This document shows positions 44,759 to 56,580 of a DNA stretch of 63,647 bases, piece after piece. The stretch covers positions 3,835-67,481 of the forward strand of contig MU278378.1 in NCBI GenBank assembly GCA_022385755.1, read 5' to 3'. Made by a program: the position numbers and the translations under genes. Below the pieces are notes generated by a model. That model was not told the origin of the DNA, ran no database searches, and saw only the letters and a list, made by a program, of their open reading frames with translations. Each line of letters starts with the position of its first letter. The first letter of the stretch is position 1. This stretch comes from Trametopsis cervina (Eukaryota > Basidiomycota > Agaricomycetes > Polyporales > Irpicaceae).

Positions 44759-46445
44759 ATGAGCATCCTTGTGAACACCGGCAAGCGAAAGCGCAACGAG
44801 CCGGAATTCATATACGCTCCGCCCCTTGGGACATCGTCTTCGTCACATCCGCGAAAGCGCAACGTGCCCGAATCCACGTATGCCCTGCACGGCGGGATAT
44901 CGTCTTCAACTAGAAGTATGTCACATTCGCAATACCTACGTCGCATCTAAATAGCACACAGAAGAGTACCCAGAAAATGTTCTGCAAAATCTCGCAAGCA
45001 CTGCCACTGGGCACAGATGTTCGATCTGCGACGGGACAAACGTCTTGAAGAAGTGTACTGAGCCGTCGTGTCCAAACGAGATATGCTATCTCAGGGAAAA
45101 CACAAAACCAGGTTGCGTAGATCTAGCAGTACAGCATATGGATGATTTTGTCTGCCCGCACTGCTGTATCAAAAAGAAGTTGCCGCTAAAGGTAAGTCAT
45201 CCGTTTGCGATTGATATGCGTTATGCACTCTTATATCTCCTGCACGGAAAAGTACTCTGTCTTTGTCAGCAGTGAACGGTTTGCCGTGCGTCGCAATGGC
45301 AGATTTACACCCTTCCTTACGCAGGGATTGTGCGTCACGAACGGTGAACACGCTCAGCTATGGCCATACGGTATCGTCCAGATGCGTCGAGTGATGGAGA
45401 TAACATACACTCACCCAAAGATCGCCCAGCTTGTAAGTGAAATGGGTTTGTAATCTCTAATAGTCTACTTACATATTGACGTAGGCGTGTATTGAAGTCA
45501 CGACCACCGGCGTCGCTGGGGTAAAAGCGAAGGCCGTCCAGAATGCTGCCCAGAGGGCAAACACCACAGCAGACAATGCGCTGAGTGCGTTTATGGATAA
45601 TATAGAGCAGGACCCCAACGTTCTTGTTATGTTTGAGGGCCATGGTGATAATGTGACTGGGCGTGTCGTTCACAACGATGTGAAGGGAAACCAGGACATG
45701 CTATTTGTCTCAGAAGTAAGCAGACATTCAAGTTCGTCTTCACTAGTTGACCACGCTTTGCAGGTACTGCAGACATACGTCAACAAGCTCCTTTGGGAGC
45801 GGCTTCCTGCACTCAATAGCCATAAGGGGCTGTTACTGCTGACCTGTGGGGCTGCAATTACAGCCCAGCATAGTCGTGATAATATCATTGAGCTTGTTCG
45901 CAGGTGAGCCTAATCATGGCTACTCGCATCATCACATACCTTATACATTGCTCATACCGTCGTGTAGCCGTCGGTTTTCATTTGCAATTGCCTTTGCCCG
46001 AACCAGCCATCATAACTTTTCCGGCTACGAAGCAGCTTTGGCGAGCGTAATGTCTCGGCAAGTTCGGCCCCAGACACAAGTATGGCCCCATATTCATCAA
46101 CCATTCTTGGGCATGGCGCAGCTTCGCGCTAGCCCTGTCGTTTTCGTCTTTCGTGACAGACCCGATGACGAGCAGATCACGGTGCGCATGCTGTACTCTG
46201 TTGAGAACTCGTTCTGGGGCTGGCTTGATCCTGTGCGGTGTGGCGATATGAGATGTTCAGGATACTTATCTGCCACTACTCTGGGAGGCGGCTGGGTATC
46301 TGCGAAGTGCAGTACATGTGGCTCGAGCAGCAAGATACCAGCCCCAGAGTTTGTATATGACATGAAAGGCGGCACTGCCACTGTCCCCTACCCTCATCCT
46401 ACCAATATTCCGTGGCATGTGAAGAAACACTGGAAGAAGAAGTGA
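44759..46445 (+). CDS. Cysteine-cluster protein with possible CHAT/caspase-like domain
   Basis: Exon one (44759-44915) encodes two copies of a short basic repeat (RKRNEPEFIYA and RKRNVPESTYA). Exon two (44962 to about 45191) encodes a zinc cluster with eight Cys: CSICDG, KKCTEPSCPNEICY and VCPHCC, resembling a PHD or ring-like finger. Later exons carry a segment with NVLVMFEGHGDN (about 45630) and GLLLLTCGAAI (about 45835), then FSFAIAFARTSHHNFSGYEAA. A His-Gly followed by a Cys after a hydrophobic strand, in this order, is what caspase-fold and CHAT proteases show. The C-terminus has four more Cys in two pairs (RCGDMRC, CSTCGSSS) and ends HWKKK. The protease idea is inference; no activity is known for this fungal family. 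The introns read cleanly and the gene looks intact. Confidence 0.66.
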
Positions 46446-46695
46446 AGTTGCGCTTTTTCCAGAACAGCTCGATGACCAGCATTTAGTTCCGTCACATAGA
46501 TAAAAGCCTGATTCATCATTAATCCAAGTCAAGTAGAACTGCGATTAAAGTATGTCCGCAGGGAGTAACAAAATTATTGACTAATCAGTTGTATGGTACG
46601 TGTGCGCAATGTCCACAAAAGTTCCAAAATTACAAAAACGAAACCGGGGTAAGAGCAAGAAGTCCACGTTAGATCATGTCGGAATAGAAGCAGGT

Positions 46696-47432
46696 TTAGT
46701 ACGTTTCAACAATCTGCACGGTAACGTTATAGCAGGTGTCGAACAAGTAGCTGTAGGAATCGGGAGAGGGCTTGTACACCACGTTGTTCTGTGCCAAAGG
46801 AGAATCTCCAGTCTTGCACAGTGCGAACGAATTGATGTCACCGTTAACCGCGAGTGCCGGGTAGCCTGTGCCTCCGCCATGTGCGCTAGTAGAGGGCTAC
46901 GTTGATGAAATTGTCATTAGTCAAAGGATCTCGTCAAGACAGACTCTATTTACTCACCACAGCACACCAGATTTGTGCGGACACACCCGCGTCCAGGCCC
47001 GTTATCCAGGATGGCTCAGTTCCATCAGCCACCGGTCCCCCTGCCACAGCAGCTGTTTGGTTATTGGGAAGTAGCGCTCCCTTCTGCAGAGACCATGTCT
47101 GGTCTTGGTCATAGGGGTACGACGCATAAGTCTGTCGATAAATGAGTACGTGTGATACCGTAATATTGCAAAGACGCAAAACATACAGAAAGGACATGGA
47201 ATTCATCCCCAGCTATAGCACCCGCTTGTCCGAGCACGAGCGGGGCACCGATAGGGTTGTCAGAGAGCAGATCTGACGTGTTGTACGCCGCAAGCGTGAA
47301 GTTTGGTGCGGTGCTGAAGCCGATAAAGCTCCACTGGAAACATCCAGGGACGTCCTCGCGTCTTCCGAGGGGGCTGGCCGCAGCGGCGAGGCCGAGGGCA
47401 AGAAGGGAGAGGCTGGCGAGGAACTTGGACAT
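46696..47432 (-). CDS. Small secreted protein, unknown function
   Basis: Three exons on the minus strand: 47432 to about 47187, about 47131 to 46961, and about 46900 to the TAA at 46696-46698. The start MSKFLASLSLLALGLAAAAS is a clear signal peptide with a likely cut near ALA/AAA-S. The mature part is about 160 residues with few cysteines and several NxT/NxS sites (NFT, NTS, NQT, NVT), so glycosylation is likely. Blocks include FQWSFIGFSTAPNFTLAAYN, TWSLQKGALLPN and GYPALAVNGDINSFALC. No enzyme motif is recognised. It resembles hypothetical secreted proteins of polypores, from memory only. The last exon must be read in the frame given by the intron, not the longest open frame. Confidence 0.74.
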
Positions 47433-49081
47433 GGCTATGCTGAAAGGGATGTTGAGGAGAGGAGACAGGTGAAGACTGCTGATCTATCCTATTTCATGGA
47501 TGGCCGCTTTATATTGTTCTGTGTGATGGAGAAGACGCCTAACCCCGCGCTGGCACAGCACGGAGCGTGCTTGCTTCTGACGTCGTCAAAGCCTAATTGC
47601 GGGACGCGGATCAACGGCGCATGCCTGTGGTGAGCCCCAGATTCGCCACGCCTGGGTTAGCGGCCCCCATTGACCTTGGCGTCTCGTACGCCTCGCCATG
47701 CAGTTTCTCGTGAAAGATGTGCACTATGATACATGAGAACACGACTCAAACGTCGAAAAGTAGGATTGCTGACCTCTGTTGCTTACGCTTGCCTGCGGGC
47801 ATGGGAGTGACGGCCAGCTGGGCGAGTGAATATTTGATGCCATCACGTGGGTGTAGGCCGAGCCGGATCAAAATAGATGCGGATCCCGATCACAGGAGCG
47901 GAAAGAGTAGCGGCAGCTCGGTTTCGCGATTCCGCTCAGCCACAACGTCCGTGGCGCTGATTTGCAACGCATTTGCTCATGGCCTCTTCCGCCGAACGCA
48001 TCCCCGCTGTTGGCCAGAGTTTCCTACTGACATATCGCTGCATCGGTTGGCCAGAGCGTGCTCTTGGCATGTAAACACTTCTAGACTTCTAGCGTGATCA
48101 ATCTGCGACCGCTTGTATTACATCACGGGTTCAAGAAGCGTTGACAGCTTACCTCGTCTCGAGGAGAAGTGATCGACTAGACCATGGCTGTGACCGTGGC
48201 AGTCCTTGAGCATTGCGGTTTTGTTGATGTCCGGATGCGAAATGTATGCGTCCAGTACACATCCGCTCTCGGGCCTTTCTGGAACGAGACCTAGTCACAG
48301 TGCACTGACCGTCGGGATCCGTGACGCTTTCTATATGCGTGGTAGGACCATGAATTAGCCGTCTCCGCAATAGAGATGAACAGGTCTCGTGGTGTGAGAA
48401 CCATAGATGAACGAGCATACACCGAGGCCCGGCGGAGGTCCAGTATTTGCCTTACGGTGATACACGGATCGGGATGCAAAGGTCTGGCCTGCCTGGTCGG
48501 TGAGTACACGAAGACAGTGAAACGGGATGTCGGAGCACGTACGACGCGGAGCAAACTACAACGACCGGTGATGCCCCCCGTACCTGCGAATCATCAGCCT
48601 ATCGTTGGTCTGCCCTTCCCTTTAAACTAACGGATCCTCCTCAGAAGTGCACTACGTACGAAGCAACATGGTTAGGGAATAGCAAATCTCATGTGTATAT
48701 ACACGCACTCACCTCAATTACGTTTGGAGTCAGTAAGTTGGGCGTAGCTTACACAGTCATTGGTCCACTCGTGTATGCGGTGAAAACATTGATATCAACT
48801 GTACATCTTTGATGTAATCCTGGCATGTGTGCGTGGATTTTGACTCACAAGTAATACAAGCTGAGTATTACCTGGTAAGTTTCTGTCGCCGATGACACAA
48901 GTACCGACTGTGAAAAGTGAGGTTTGTGAGGAATAAAGGCGTAGACGGCACGACGGCACAGGCGCGAACGAAACGCGTCAACAAAGCCAAATCATTACAT
49001 TGTGCGTGACTGTGACCATACGCGAAACCTCATTTGCCCCTACATTCACTGCACCTGCATTCACCTTGTAGTGGAACAACA
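47433..49081. other. Intergenic, no gene recognised
   Basis: About 1.65 kb with only short frames (47717-48097, 48149-48630) lacking features or splice logic. It contains the promoters of the secreted protein and of NSE4. Confidence 0.45.
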
Positions 49082-50404
49082 ATGCCTAAAATCCCGAAGG
49101 AGGAATACGTGGATGCTGGACCATCGAAGCCGAAGCACTCATCGAGGCCTAACGACATGATTTACGATCCTGAACAGGACCCCGAAGTACGGCGAGGAGT
49201 GCGCAAAGATTACAGGAATCTGCAGACGCGTTTCGATGGTGAGCGGTGACATCCCTTCCCCCCACTGAGATGGAATTTACATGCGATAGACACAAACAAG
49301 GACCAAGAGCCTGTCAAGGCGGAAGATGTCATTGATACAGTCGAAAGGGCAAATGAACTGTTTGACAAAGGTACGTCCGCGAGTCGTCCGACTTCCTTGG
49401 CCCATAGCGACGATGTACAGTGAAGGGCACCAACGAGGCGACGTTGGACTCGAGCCTCCTTTTGAAGGCATCAATGAAGTCCGCGATGTTAGCCCGTGCC
49501 ATGAAATCCGGAGGAGGCGCGTTCGATATCGACGACTTTGTCGGGAAGTTGATCACGTTCATGGGCGGACGGAGGAACGTCGAGATGCACGATGACGACA
49601 ATGATGATGACGACGTGTACGACGACGATGACGGAGACGGCACACCCCTTGACTGGGAACGTATTGGCTGGAAGGCCATGGCGAAGAGTCGCCGCGTGCC
49701 TGTAATGGATTTCATGTATGCACCATCTGCCTTACACGGAGCCATGCTTATATTGCATGCTAGGCTTGGCCCACTTTCCATTGAGGCAAAAAAGCGAAAT
49801 ATCGGGAAGCGCGCGAAATTGGAAAAGAACCCTGAAGACCAAAGAAAGCCTCAGAATATCACCGAAGCGGACATCCAGCGGTCGGAGAATGAGACGACCA
49901 AGAACGTCAGCATAGTACGTCGCATTTCTATAGACGGCCACATGACCCTAACCCGTTCCAGTTAGAGAATATATTATCAGACATGGGCCGAATCAATCTC
50001 TTCCGGTTCATAATCAATCCCGATGATTTTGGGCAATCTGTGGAGAACATGTTTTACTTGTCCTTCCTGATCAGAGACGGAAAGTGCGCTCTGGAGGTGG
50101 AGGAAGGCGAGCCTATCATATGTAAGTGTGTTCACTAGCGTGTGTTGGGATGCGCTCCAATCTCACCGGCGTAGTCATTTGCGAGGCCCCGTCGGCAGAC
50201 GACTATGAGGAGGGTCTCAAGAAGCAACAAATGGTTATGGAACTCGATATGGCGACTTGGAGGGTTCGTCAGCAACATTCTCTCTGTCTCACTGAATCTA
50301 AAACAGTCATGCAGCGCGCCATAGAGGTCTTTCAGATAGCAGAACCCGCCATCCCTCAACGCAGCAGAGAGCTGACTCGCATCGGCGACAAGTGGTACGG
50401 GTAA
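49082..50404 (+). CDS. NSE4: NSE4, kleisin subunit of the SMC5/6 complex
   Basis: The protein starts MPKIPKEEYVDAGPSK and has YDPEQDPEVRRGVRKDYRNL, typical of the Nse4 N-terminus that binds the SMC6 neck. A helical part with SSLLLKASMKSAMLARAM comes next, then an acidic run with many Asp (about 49590-49640), then LDWERIGWKAM. The conserved C-terminal winged-helix domain reads MGRINLFRFIINPDDFGQSV then ENMFYLSFLIRDGKCALEVE (about 49985-50100). The last exon ends RIGDKWYG with TAA at 50402-50404. The complex acts in DNA repair and replication-stress tolerance in the nucleus. Introns are short and the frame is intact. Length is about 390 residues, as expected for the family. Confidence 0.92.
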
Positions 50405-51091
50405 CGTAACGCGCGCGACGCACGCTCGTGCTTTGGTTTATGTGTAGCATATTGTCTTATCACTTATTGCTTATTCGATATCTTGCTTCACTGGGTACTC
50501 GTATCACCTCTATTATATCTCCCTCCCTGCAGCACGAAACTGAGATTGACATGGGCGTACTACTTGGATGAATGGGGTGAGTGATACATGTTGGCCCATA
50601 TACCCACCGCATCGCTGCTCATATATTATGTCACCAGTGATGCGTGCGTTTGCATGGGGGACGCTGTTTTTCTTACACCTCGTTTCCGACCCAATGCCTT
50701 CTTCCATGCTGCAGCATTTGTCCAGTTTCCGACCCGGTGTCCCCTTCCATTCAACAGCATTTGTCCAGCAGGTTGCACCACCGGATCCTGTTCACTGTCA
50801 TAGTGTTCACTCGATAGGGCGATACGCTGAAACTCTGCCGTACTCGCGCCCCGGAGCATTCAGAGCAATGATTGGATTGCCGCCCTCAGGCATGCCCTGC
50901 CCGTCAACTGCAATACAGTAATGGTCGCTACCATACATGCGAAGTCCACTTTTCTTCAAAAAGGTCCGCTAATTATCAACCCAGCCAACACAGGCGAGCG
51001 CTTCGCTTTGCACTTATATATCAGGGATCGTCCCTCTTTTCTCATGACTACCCTCGAGCCCCAGTACGTTTCGTCCTCACTTCCGAAGAGC
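50405..51091. other. Intergenic upstream of the first P450 gene
   Basis: No gene is recognised. The short plus-strand frames (50568-50921) are unsupported. Confidence 0.4.
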
Positions 51092-53473
51092 ATGGTATAT
51101 CATGTACAGGCCCTTGCGGCCTTGGGTACGTGCTTCTGGTTGGTGTGGAAGGCGTTTCGCAAGTATTTTGTGTACTCTGCCCTCGATGACATAGCCGGAC
51201 CGAGGAGAAGTTCGTTTCTTCTAGGTATGCGACTAAGATCCTCGCTACGAGTCATAAGGCAACTCACTGTTTTGACAGGAAATATTCCTGAGCTCCTCGG
51301 TCGAGAGGGCTGGGGGTTCCAGGACACACTCAGTACATACGGCAGTGCTGTCAAGATCAATGGGATATTAGGCGTATGAATCTTAATTATCTCATGAAGT
51401 GCCAGTGTCTCAGTCCCAACTCTAGGAAAAGGCCCTCTTTCTCTACGATTCCAAGGCTTTGCAGCATATTTTATTGAAAGAGCCGCAGACAGTCGAGGAG
51501 CCCGATTGGCACATAGCGTTGGTGCATATTCAACATTTCGTCATATAGATGTTTAGCCAAGCATGCTCTAGATATACAAGAGCCATCTTTGGCCCAGGAG
51601 TGTTCGGATCTACTGGTTCGTCGTTCGCTCGATCAGGGTCGTCATATACTTGCGTCTGAAGGCTGGCCTAGGCGCACATCACAAGAGACAGCGCAAGATG
51701 CTTACGCCAGCCTTTTCTGCCAACCAGATGCGCAAGATCACGCCCGTGTTATATCAAACCGCGAACAGGGTAATGTCTAGGTCTCAATAACAGTGATGAC
51801 CTCGCGTGTTGATCATCTCATGAATTATCACGTAGTTGCGCGACGCCATTGAGGCCGACCTTGAAGGTGGCGCAAAGGAAGTAGATATGCTGAAATGGGT
51901 AAACCGCGGTGCGCTCGAGGCCATCGGTCGAGGCGGCCTAGGCCACTCCTTCGATCCCCTCACCGAGGAGCGACCGGACGCATACGCGGACGCGCTCAAG
52001 AAGATAATGTATGTGTGTCCGGCTCGTCGGGACGGCTAGAACTGACCCCTCGTGTGTGCAGACCTGCGTTCACGAAGCTGGCTGTTCTCGCTCCTGTCGT
52101 AGAGTATCTCGGGCACTTTGGCTCGCGTCAATTCCAGCGATTTGTCGTCGACCGTATACCGAACCGTGATGTCCAGGAGCTGAAGCATGGTGCCGATACG
52201 ATGAGCGCTCAGTCTACCAAGCTCTACAATAAAACCAAATCGCGGGCCTTACAGAGTGCGATTCTGCGGGATGACGATGAAAATGATGAAACAATTCTCA
52301 GCACCCTCAGTAAGTTCATTCTTTGTTGTGTACATCAGCATAGGCCTGACAAGTTTATTGCAAAGCGAGAGCGAATGTGAGGGCAGAGAGCGAAGACAGG
52401 CTGGAAGACGAAGAGGTCATAGCACAGATGTCGTGCGCATTTATGTCTTGCTCTCTCTTGGCTATTTACCGATAATAGATATCCTGCGCAGAACCATTGT
52501 TTTCGCGGCAACTGACACCACCGCCACGACGACGAGCCGGCTGCTTCATCTCCTCGCAAAACATCCCGATGTCCAGGAGAAGGTGAGGTCAGAAATACAA
52601 CACGTACACCGTGATGGAGATATCCCCTACGACGATTTGATCCAGTTACCGTTGCTCGACGCGATCTACAAAGAAGCGCTACGCCTGTACGTCCGTCCGA
52701 TGCCACCGTCACTGTTCTTGAGACTCAGACGCAGGGCCACCCCAGATACGCGCCAGTACCGCTAATAATGAGACAGTAAGTGCCTCAGCCTCGCAACGCT
52801 CCAACTCGGATCAGCTGTACAATCCTCATCGCTTACAGGGCACAACGTGACATTGTCTTGCCACTCGCGAGCCCTATTTATGACGTCCATGGCAAGGAAC
52901 GGAGCGAGGTGGCCGTGCCCAAAGATACCATGCTCTTCATGAGCGCCCGGGCATCCAACCAGAACAAGGCGGTATGGGGCGCGGATGCGGACGAGTGGAT
53001 GCCGGAGCGATGGCTAGCGCCGCTCCCTGAGTCCCTCATTGATGCCCATATTCCTGGCATTTACTCTCACCTGTGCGTCATAACCTCTGTCTCGTTTCCT
53101 TCTGTGCATAAGGAGGCTGACGTAATTTAGGTTGTCTTTCATCGGAGGACCGCGTGCCTGCATGTATGCAAACCTCACCGTGTCCCCTCCGCACTTTACT
53201 GACCAGCTACTCCGGCCGATCTAGCGGATACAAGTTTGCCGAGATCCAGATAAGTACGTCGCGGTATCCCTGCACTCAACGTTTTTGCTCACGACCTATT
53301 TCACGCCGCCAGAGGTTACGCTTTCGATTCTGCTCGCGCACTTCAGGTTCGCTCCTGCAGAGACTCGGGAGAAAGTCTACTGGAATATGGCTTTTGTTGC
53401 TTTCCCTACTGTCGGCAAGGGCGCAAGCCCGCAGCTGCCGCTCGTTGTTGAGAGCATCTCTGCGTCCACGTAG
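51092..53473 (+). CDS. Cytochrome P450, tandem copy 1, with a suspected frameshift
   Basis: A microsomal-type P450 starting MVYHVQALAALG with one N-terminal membrane helix (ALGTCFWLVWKAF). Exons hold GPRRSSFLLG, REGWGFQDTLSTYGSA, AIFGPGVFGSTG, HHKRQRKMLTPAFS (the helix C WxxxR-like region), the I-helix FAATDTTATTTSRLL (about 52500), YKEALRLY (ExxR, about 52670), WGADADEWMPERWL (PERF-like) and the heme loop FIGGPRACIGYKFAE. The heme loop is split by the intron 53164-53224, directly after the cysteine codon. Apparent stop codons in the region before the C-helix exon lie in introns. Between ExxR and QRDIVLPLASP the frame breaks at 52715-52719, where one T is missing relative to copy 2. The TAG is at 53471-53473. 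It would oxidise a small hydrophobic substrate, unknown here. Confidence 0.8.
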
Positions 53474-53707
53474 CGCGCACATACATGACTTGTGCGGCTC
53501 CCGGCTTTTATTGTCTTCACAGAGTGTAATGAAGCAAAGTGACCCATATCGTGATTCAGGTCCACCCAGGTTCAACATTAAATTAGGTACATTGCATGCC
53601 GATCATGGACGCAATTCAGCGCTTTGCTCCACACCTATATATGATTCTTGGGGAACGCTGTTGCTCACCTTCCTCGACCCTACTATCGACCCTAACTCGC
53701 AGAGAGC

Positions 53708-56083
53708 ATGGGACTTCATGTTCAAGTCCTTGCAGTCTTCAGTATTTGTTTCTGGTTGCTGTGGAAGGTGTTTCGCAAGTACTTTATACATTCCGTCCTG
53801 GATGATGTGGTCGGACCGCGAAGGAGTTCGTTTTTGCTGGGTAAGCTGTCGAGCTTCCTGTTCCGAGTTGGGAGTTGACCTACTTACAGGAAATATTTCT
53901 GAGCTCCTTAGCAGAGAGGGGTGGGGGTTCCAGGATACCGTCAGTACATATGGCACTGCTGCCAAGATCAACGGCATATTAGGCGTACGGTTCTTATTGA
54001 TCCCTAAACATGTTGACGTCTCAGTTCCAGCTATAGGAGAAGGCCCTCTTTCTCTACGATCCCACGGCTTTGCACCATATTTTATTGAAGGAGCCGCAGA
54101 CCGTCGAGGAGCCCGATTGGCACAGAGCGTCAGTGCATATTCAATATAGGTTTGTCGTATAAATGCTCAGCCAAACCTGCTCCAGATATACAAGAGCCGT
54201 CTTTGGCCCAGGAGTGTTCGGATCTACTGGTTCGTCGTGCGCTCGATCAGGGTCGTTGTATACTTGCGTCTGAAGGCTTGCCTAGGCGCACATCACAAGA
54301 GACAGCGCAAGATACTCACCGCAGCATTCTCTGCCGGCCAAATGCGTCAGATTACGCCTGTACTTTACCAGACTGCGAACAGAGTAGCATTCCATCGTCC
54401 ATATCAGAGGTAACCTCGCGTATTGACGCTCTCTCAATTCTTACGTAGTTGTGCGATGCCATCAAGGCCGATCTTGAAGGCGCTGCGAAGGAGGTGGACA
54501 TGTTGAGGTGGAGCAATCGCAGTGCGCTGGAAGCTATCGGTCAGAGTGGCTTGGGATACTCTTTCGATCCTCTCACTGAGGAACGACCTGACGAATACGC
54601 GGATGCGCTGAAGAAAATGATGTGTGTATATCTCGGCTCGTCGCAGCAGTTAGAGCTGACTTGTCATGTCTGTAGACCTGCGTTTACGAAGCTGGCTGTC
54701 TTTGCTCCTGTCGTGGGGTACTTCTGGAAATTTGGCTCGCGCCGATTCAGGCGCTTCGTCGTTGACTGTATCCCGAACCGTGACGTCCAACAACTCAAGC
54801 ATGTCGTCGATACGATGAGCGCTCAGTCTACCAAGCTTTATCAGAAGACTAAATTGCGGACCCTGAAGGATGCCCCCGGACAGGATGAAGATGAAAGTGA
54901 CAACATAATCCTCAGCACCCTCAGTGAGTTCATGCTCAACTATGAAAATCAGCCGAATCTCACAGCTGAATCGCGCAGTGAAAGCAAATGCAAGAGCGGA
55001 GAGTGCAGACAAGCTCCGAGACGAAGAGCTCATAGCACAGATGTCGTGCGTATCTCTATCGGCTATGTACCGATCACAGATGACTCATCGTACGCAGAAC
55101 CATTGTATTTGCTGCATCTGACACGACTTCCTCGACGATGAGCCGGCTGCTCCACCTCCTCACTGAACATCCGGATGTCCAGGACAATGTGAGGGCCGAG
55201 GTAAAGCACGCGCAACGTGGTGGCAATGTCCCATACGACGATCTGGTCCAGCTACCGCTACTCGACGCGGTCTACAAAGAAGCATTGCGTCTGTACGTCC
55301 ATCCCATACTCCCGTCACTCTTCTTTGAAACTCAGATGTCGGGCTTCCCCCAGATACCCGCCAGTACCGCTAATAATAAGACAGTAAGTGCCTCAGCCTC
55401 GCAACGCTCCAACTCGTATCAGCTGCACAATCCTCATCGCTTACAGGGCACAACGCGACATTGTCTTGCCACTCGCGAGCCCTATTTATGACGTCCATGG
55501 CAAGGAACGGAGCGAGGTGGCCGTGCCTAAAGGCACCATGCTCTACGTCAGCATACGGGCATCCAACCAGAACAAGGCAGTGTGGGGCGCGGACGCGGAC
55601 GAGTGGAAGCCGGAGCGATGGCTAGCGCCGCTCCCTGAGTCCCTCATTGATGCCCATATTCCTGGCATCTACTCTCACCTGTGCGTCATGATCTCTGTCT
55701 TGTCCCTTCTATGCATAAGGAGGCTGACGTGATTTAGGTTGTCTTTCATCGGAGGACCGCGTGCCTGCATGTATGCAAACTTCGCTGTATCCCCTCCGCA
55801 CTTTACTGACCAGCTACTCCGGACGATTCAGCGGATACAAGTTTGCCGAGATCCAGATAAGTACGCTGCGGTATCCCTGCACTCAACGTTTTTGCTCACG
55901 ATTTATTTCGCGTCGCCAGAGGTCACGCTTTCGGTTCTACTCGCGCACTTCACGTTCACTCCGGCGAAGACACGGGGGGACATCTACTGGAATATGGCGT
56001 TCATTGCTTTCCCTACTGTCGGTAAGGTCGACGCGAGCCCGCAGCTGCCGCTCGTTGTTGAGGGCATCTCTGCGTCTACGTAG
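53708..56083 (+). CDS. Cytochrome P450, tandem copy 2
   Basis: Paralogue of the preceding gene at an offset of about 2.6 kb, with the same exon order. It starts MGLHVQVLAVFSICFWLLWK. Landmarks: GPRRSSFLLG, REGWGFQDTVSTYGTA, VFGPGVFGSTG then HHKRQRKILTAAFS, I-helix FAASDTTSSTMSRLL (about 55115), YKEALRLY (about 55275), WGADADEWKPERWL, and heme loop FIGGPRACIGYKFAE with the intron 55771-55831 after the cysteine codon. It ends QLPLVVEGISAST with TAG at 56081-56083. Near 55325 it keeps the T absent in copy 1, giving FFETQ. The junction to QRDIVLP works in frame only with a donor at GTCGGG (about 55337), not with the stronger GTAAGT at 55383, so splicing there needs transcript proof. Confidence 0.83.
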
Positions 56084-56580
56084 TGCTGCGAAAGTTGAAG
56101 TCTCATACGTATGTAACATATATGACTTTCGAATCTTGTTGTCTTCAAAGTTGAAGCAAGGTGGCCCATGTTGAGATTAACATCATCCTGTGTGTAATGC
56201 CAGCCCGAGTTCCCGTTTCTTTTTCACAAGCCATGAACTGCCGGGATCATATCTGTAAGAGTAAGGGTGCTGCTGCTGTAATAACCAGACAGGGTGGCGC
56301 ACATGGATTATGGTTCGCAGTGGTCCTTTGCGGTCAGTGGTTCTGTAAGACATAGCAGATGTGTGCGGTTCTGAATTGTGCAGAACATCGCAGCGTCGTA
56401 AATGTCTATAATCACAACTGTATACAATCGCCACTGCGAAGGCTGGTCCATCGCTAACGTACATATCGCACCCCAAAGCCGTCTTGTCCGCTCCAACAAT
56501 TTCCAGACGAATTGGACGTCCCAGCAGTGTGCGTGTGTTCTACATCCACCTACACGCATACACATACGTACCGAGAATCG
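56084..56580. other. Intergenic between convergent genes
   Basis: The 3' ends of P450 copy 2 and the LKR/SDH gene face each other. No feature is recognised. Confidence 0.4.

Noticed and set aside
44482..44946. Minus-strand frame of 154 codons with an internal repeat
   Set aside because: The repeat is the antisense of the duplicated basic repeat in exon one of the plus-strand gene, which continues in frame through a spliced zinc-cluster exon.
51420..51780. P450 copy 1 as a pseudogene because of stop codons before the helix C region
   Set aside because: The stops fall in GT-AG introns of about 50-60 bases, and removing them gives the expected family text. The same holds for copy 2 at 54120-54290.
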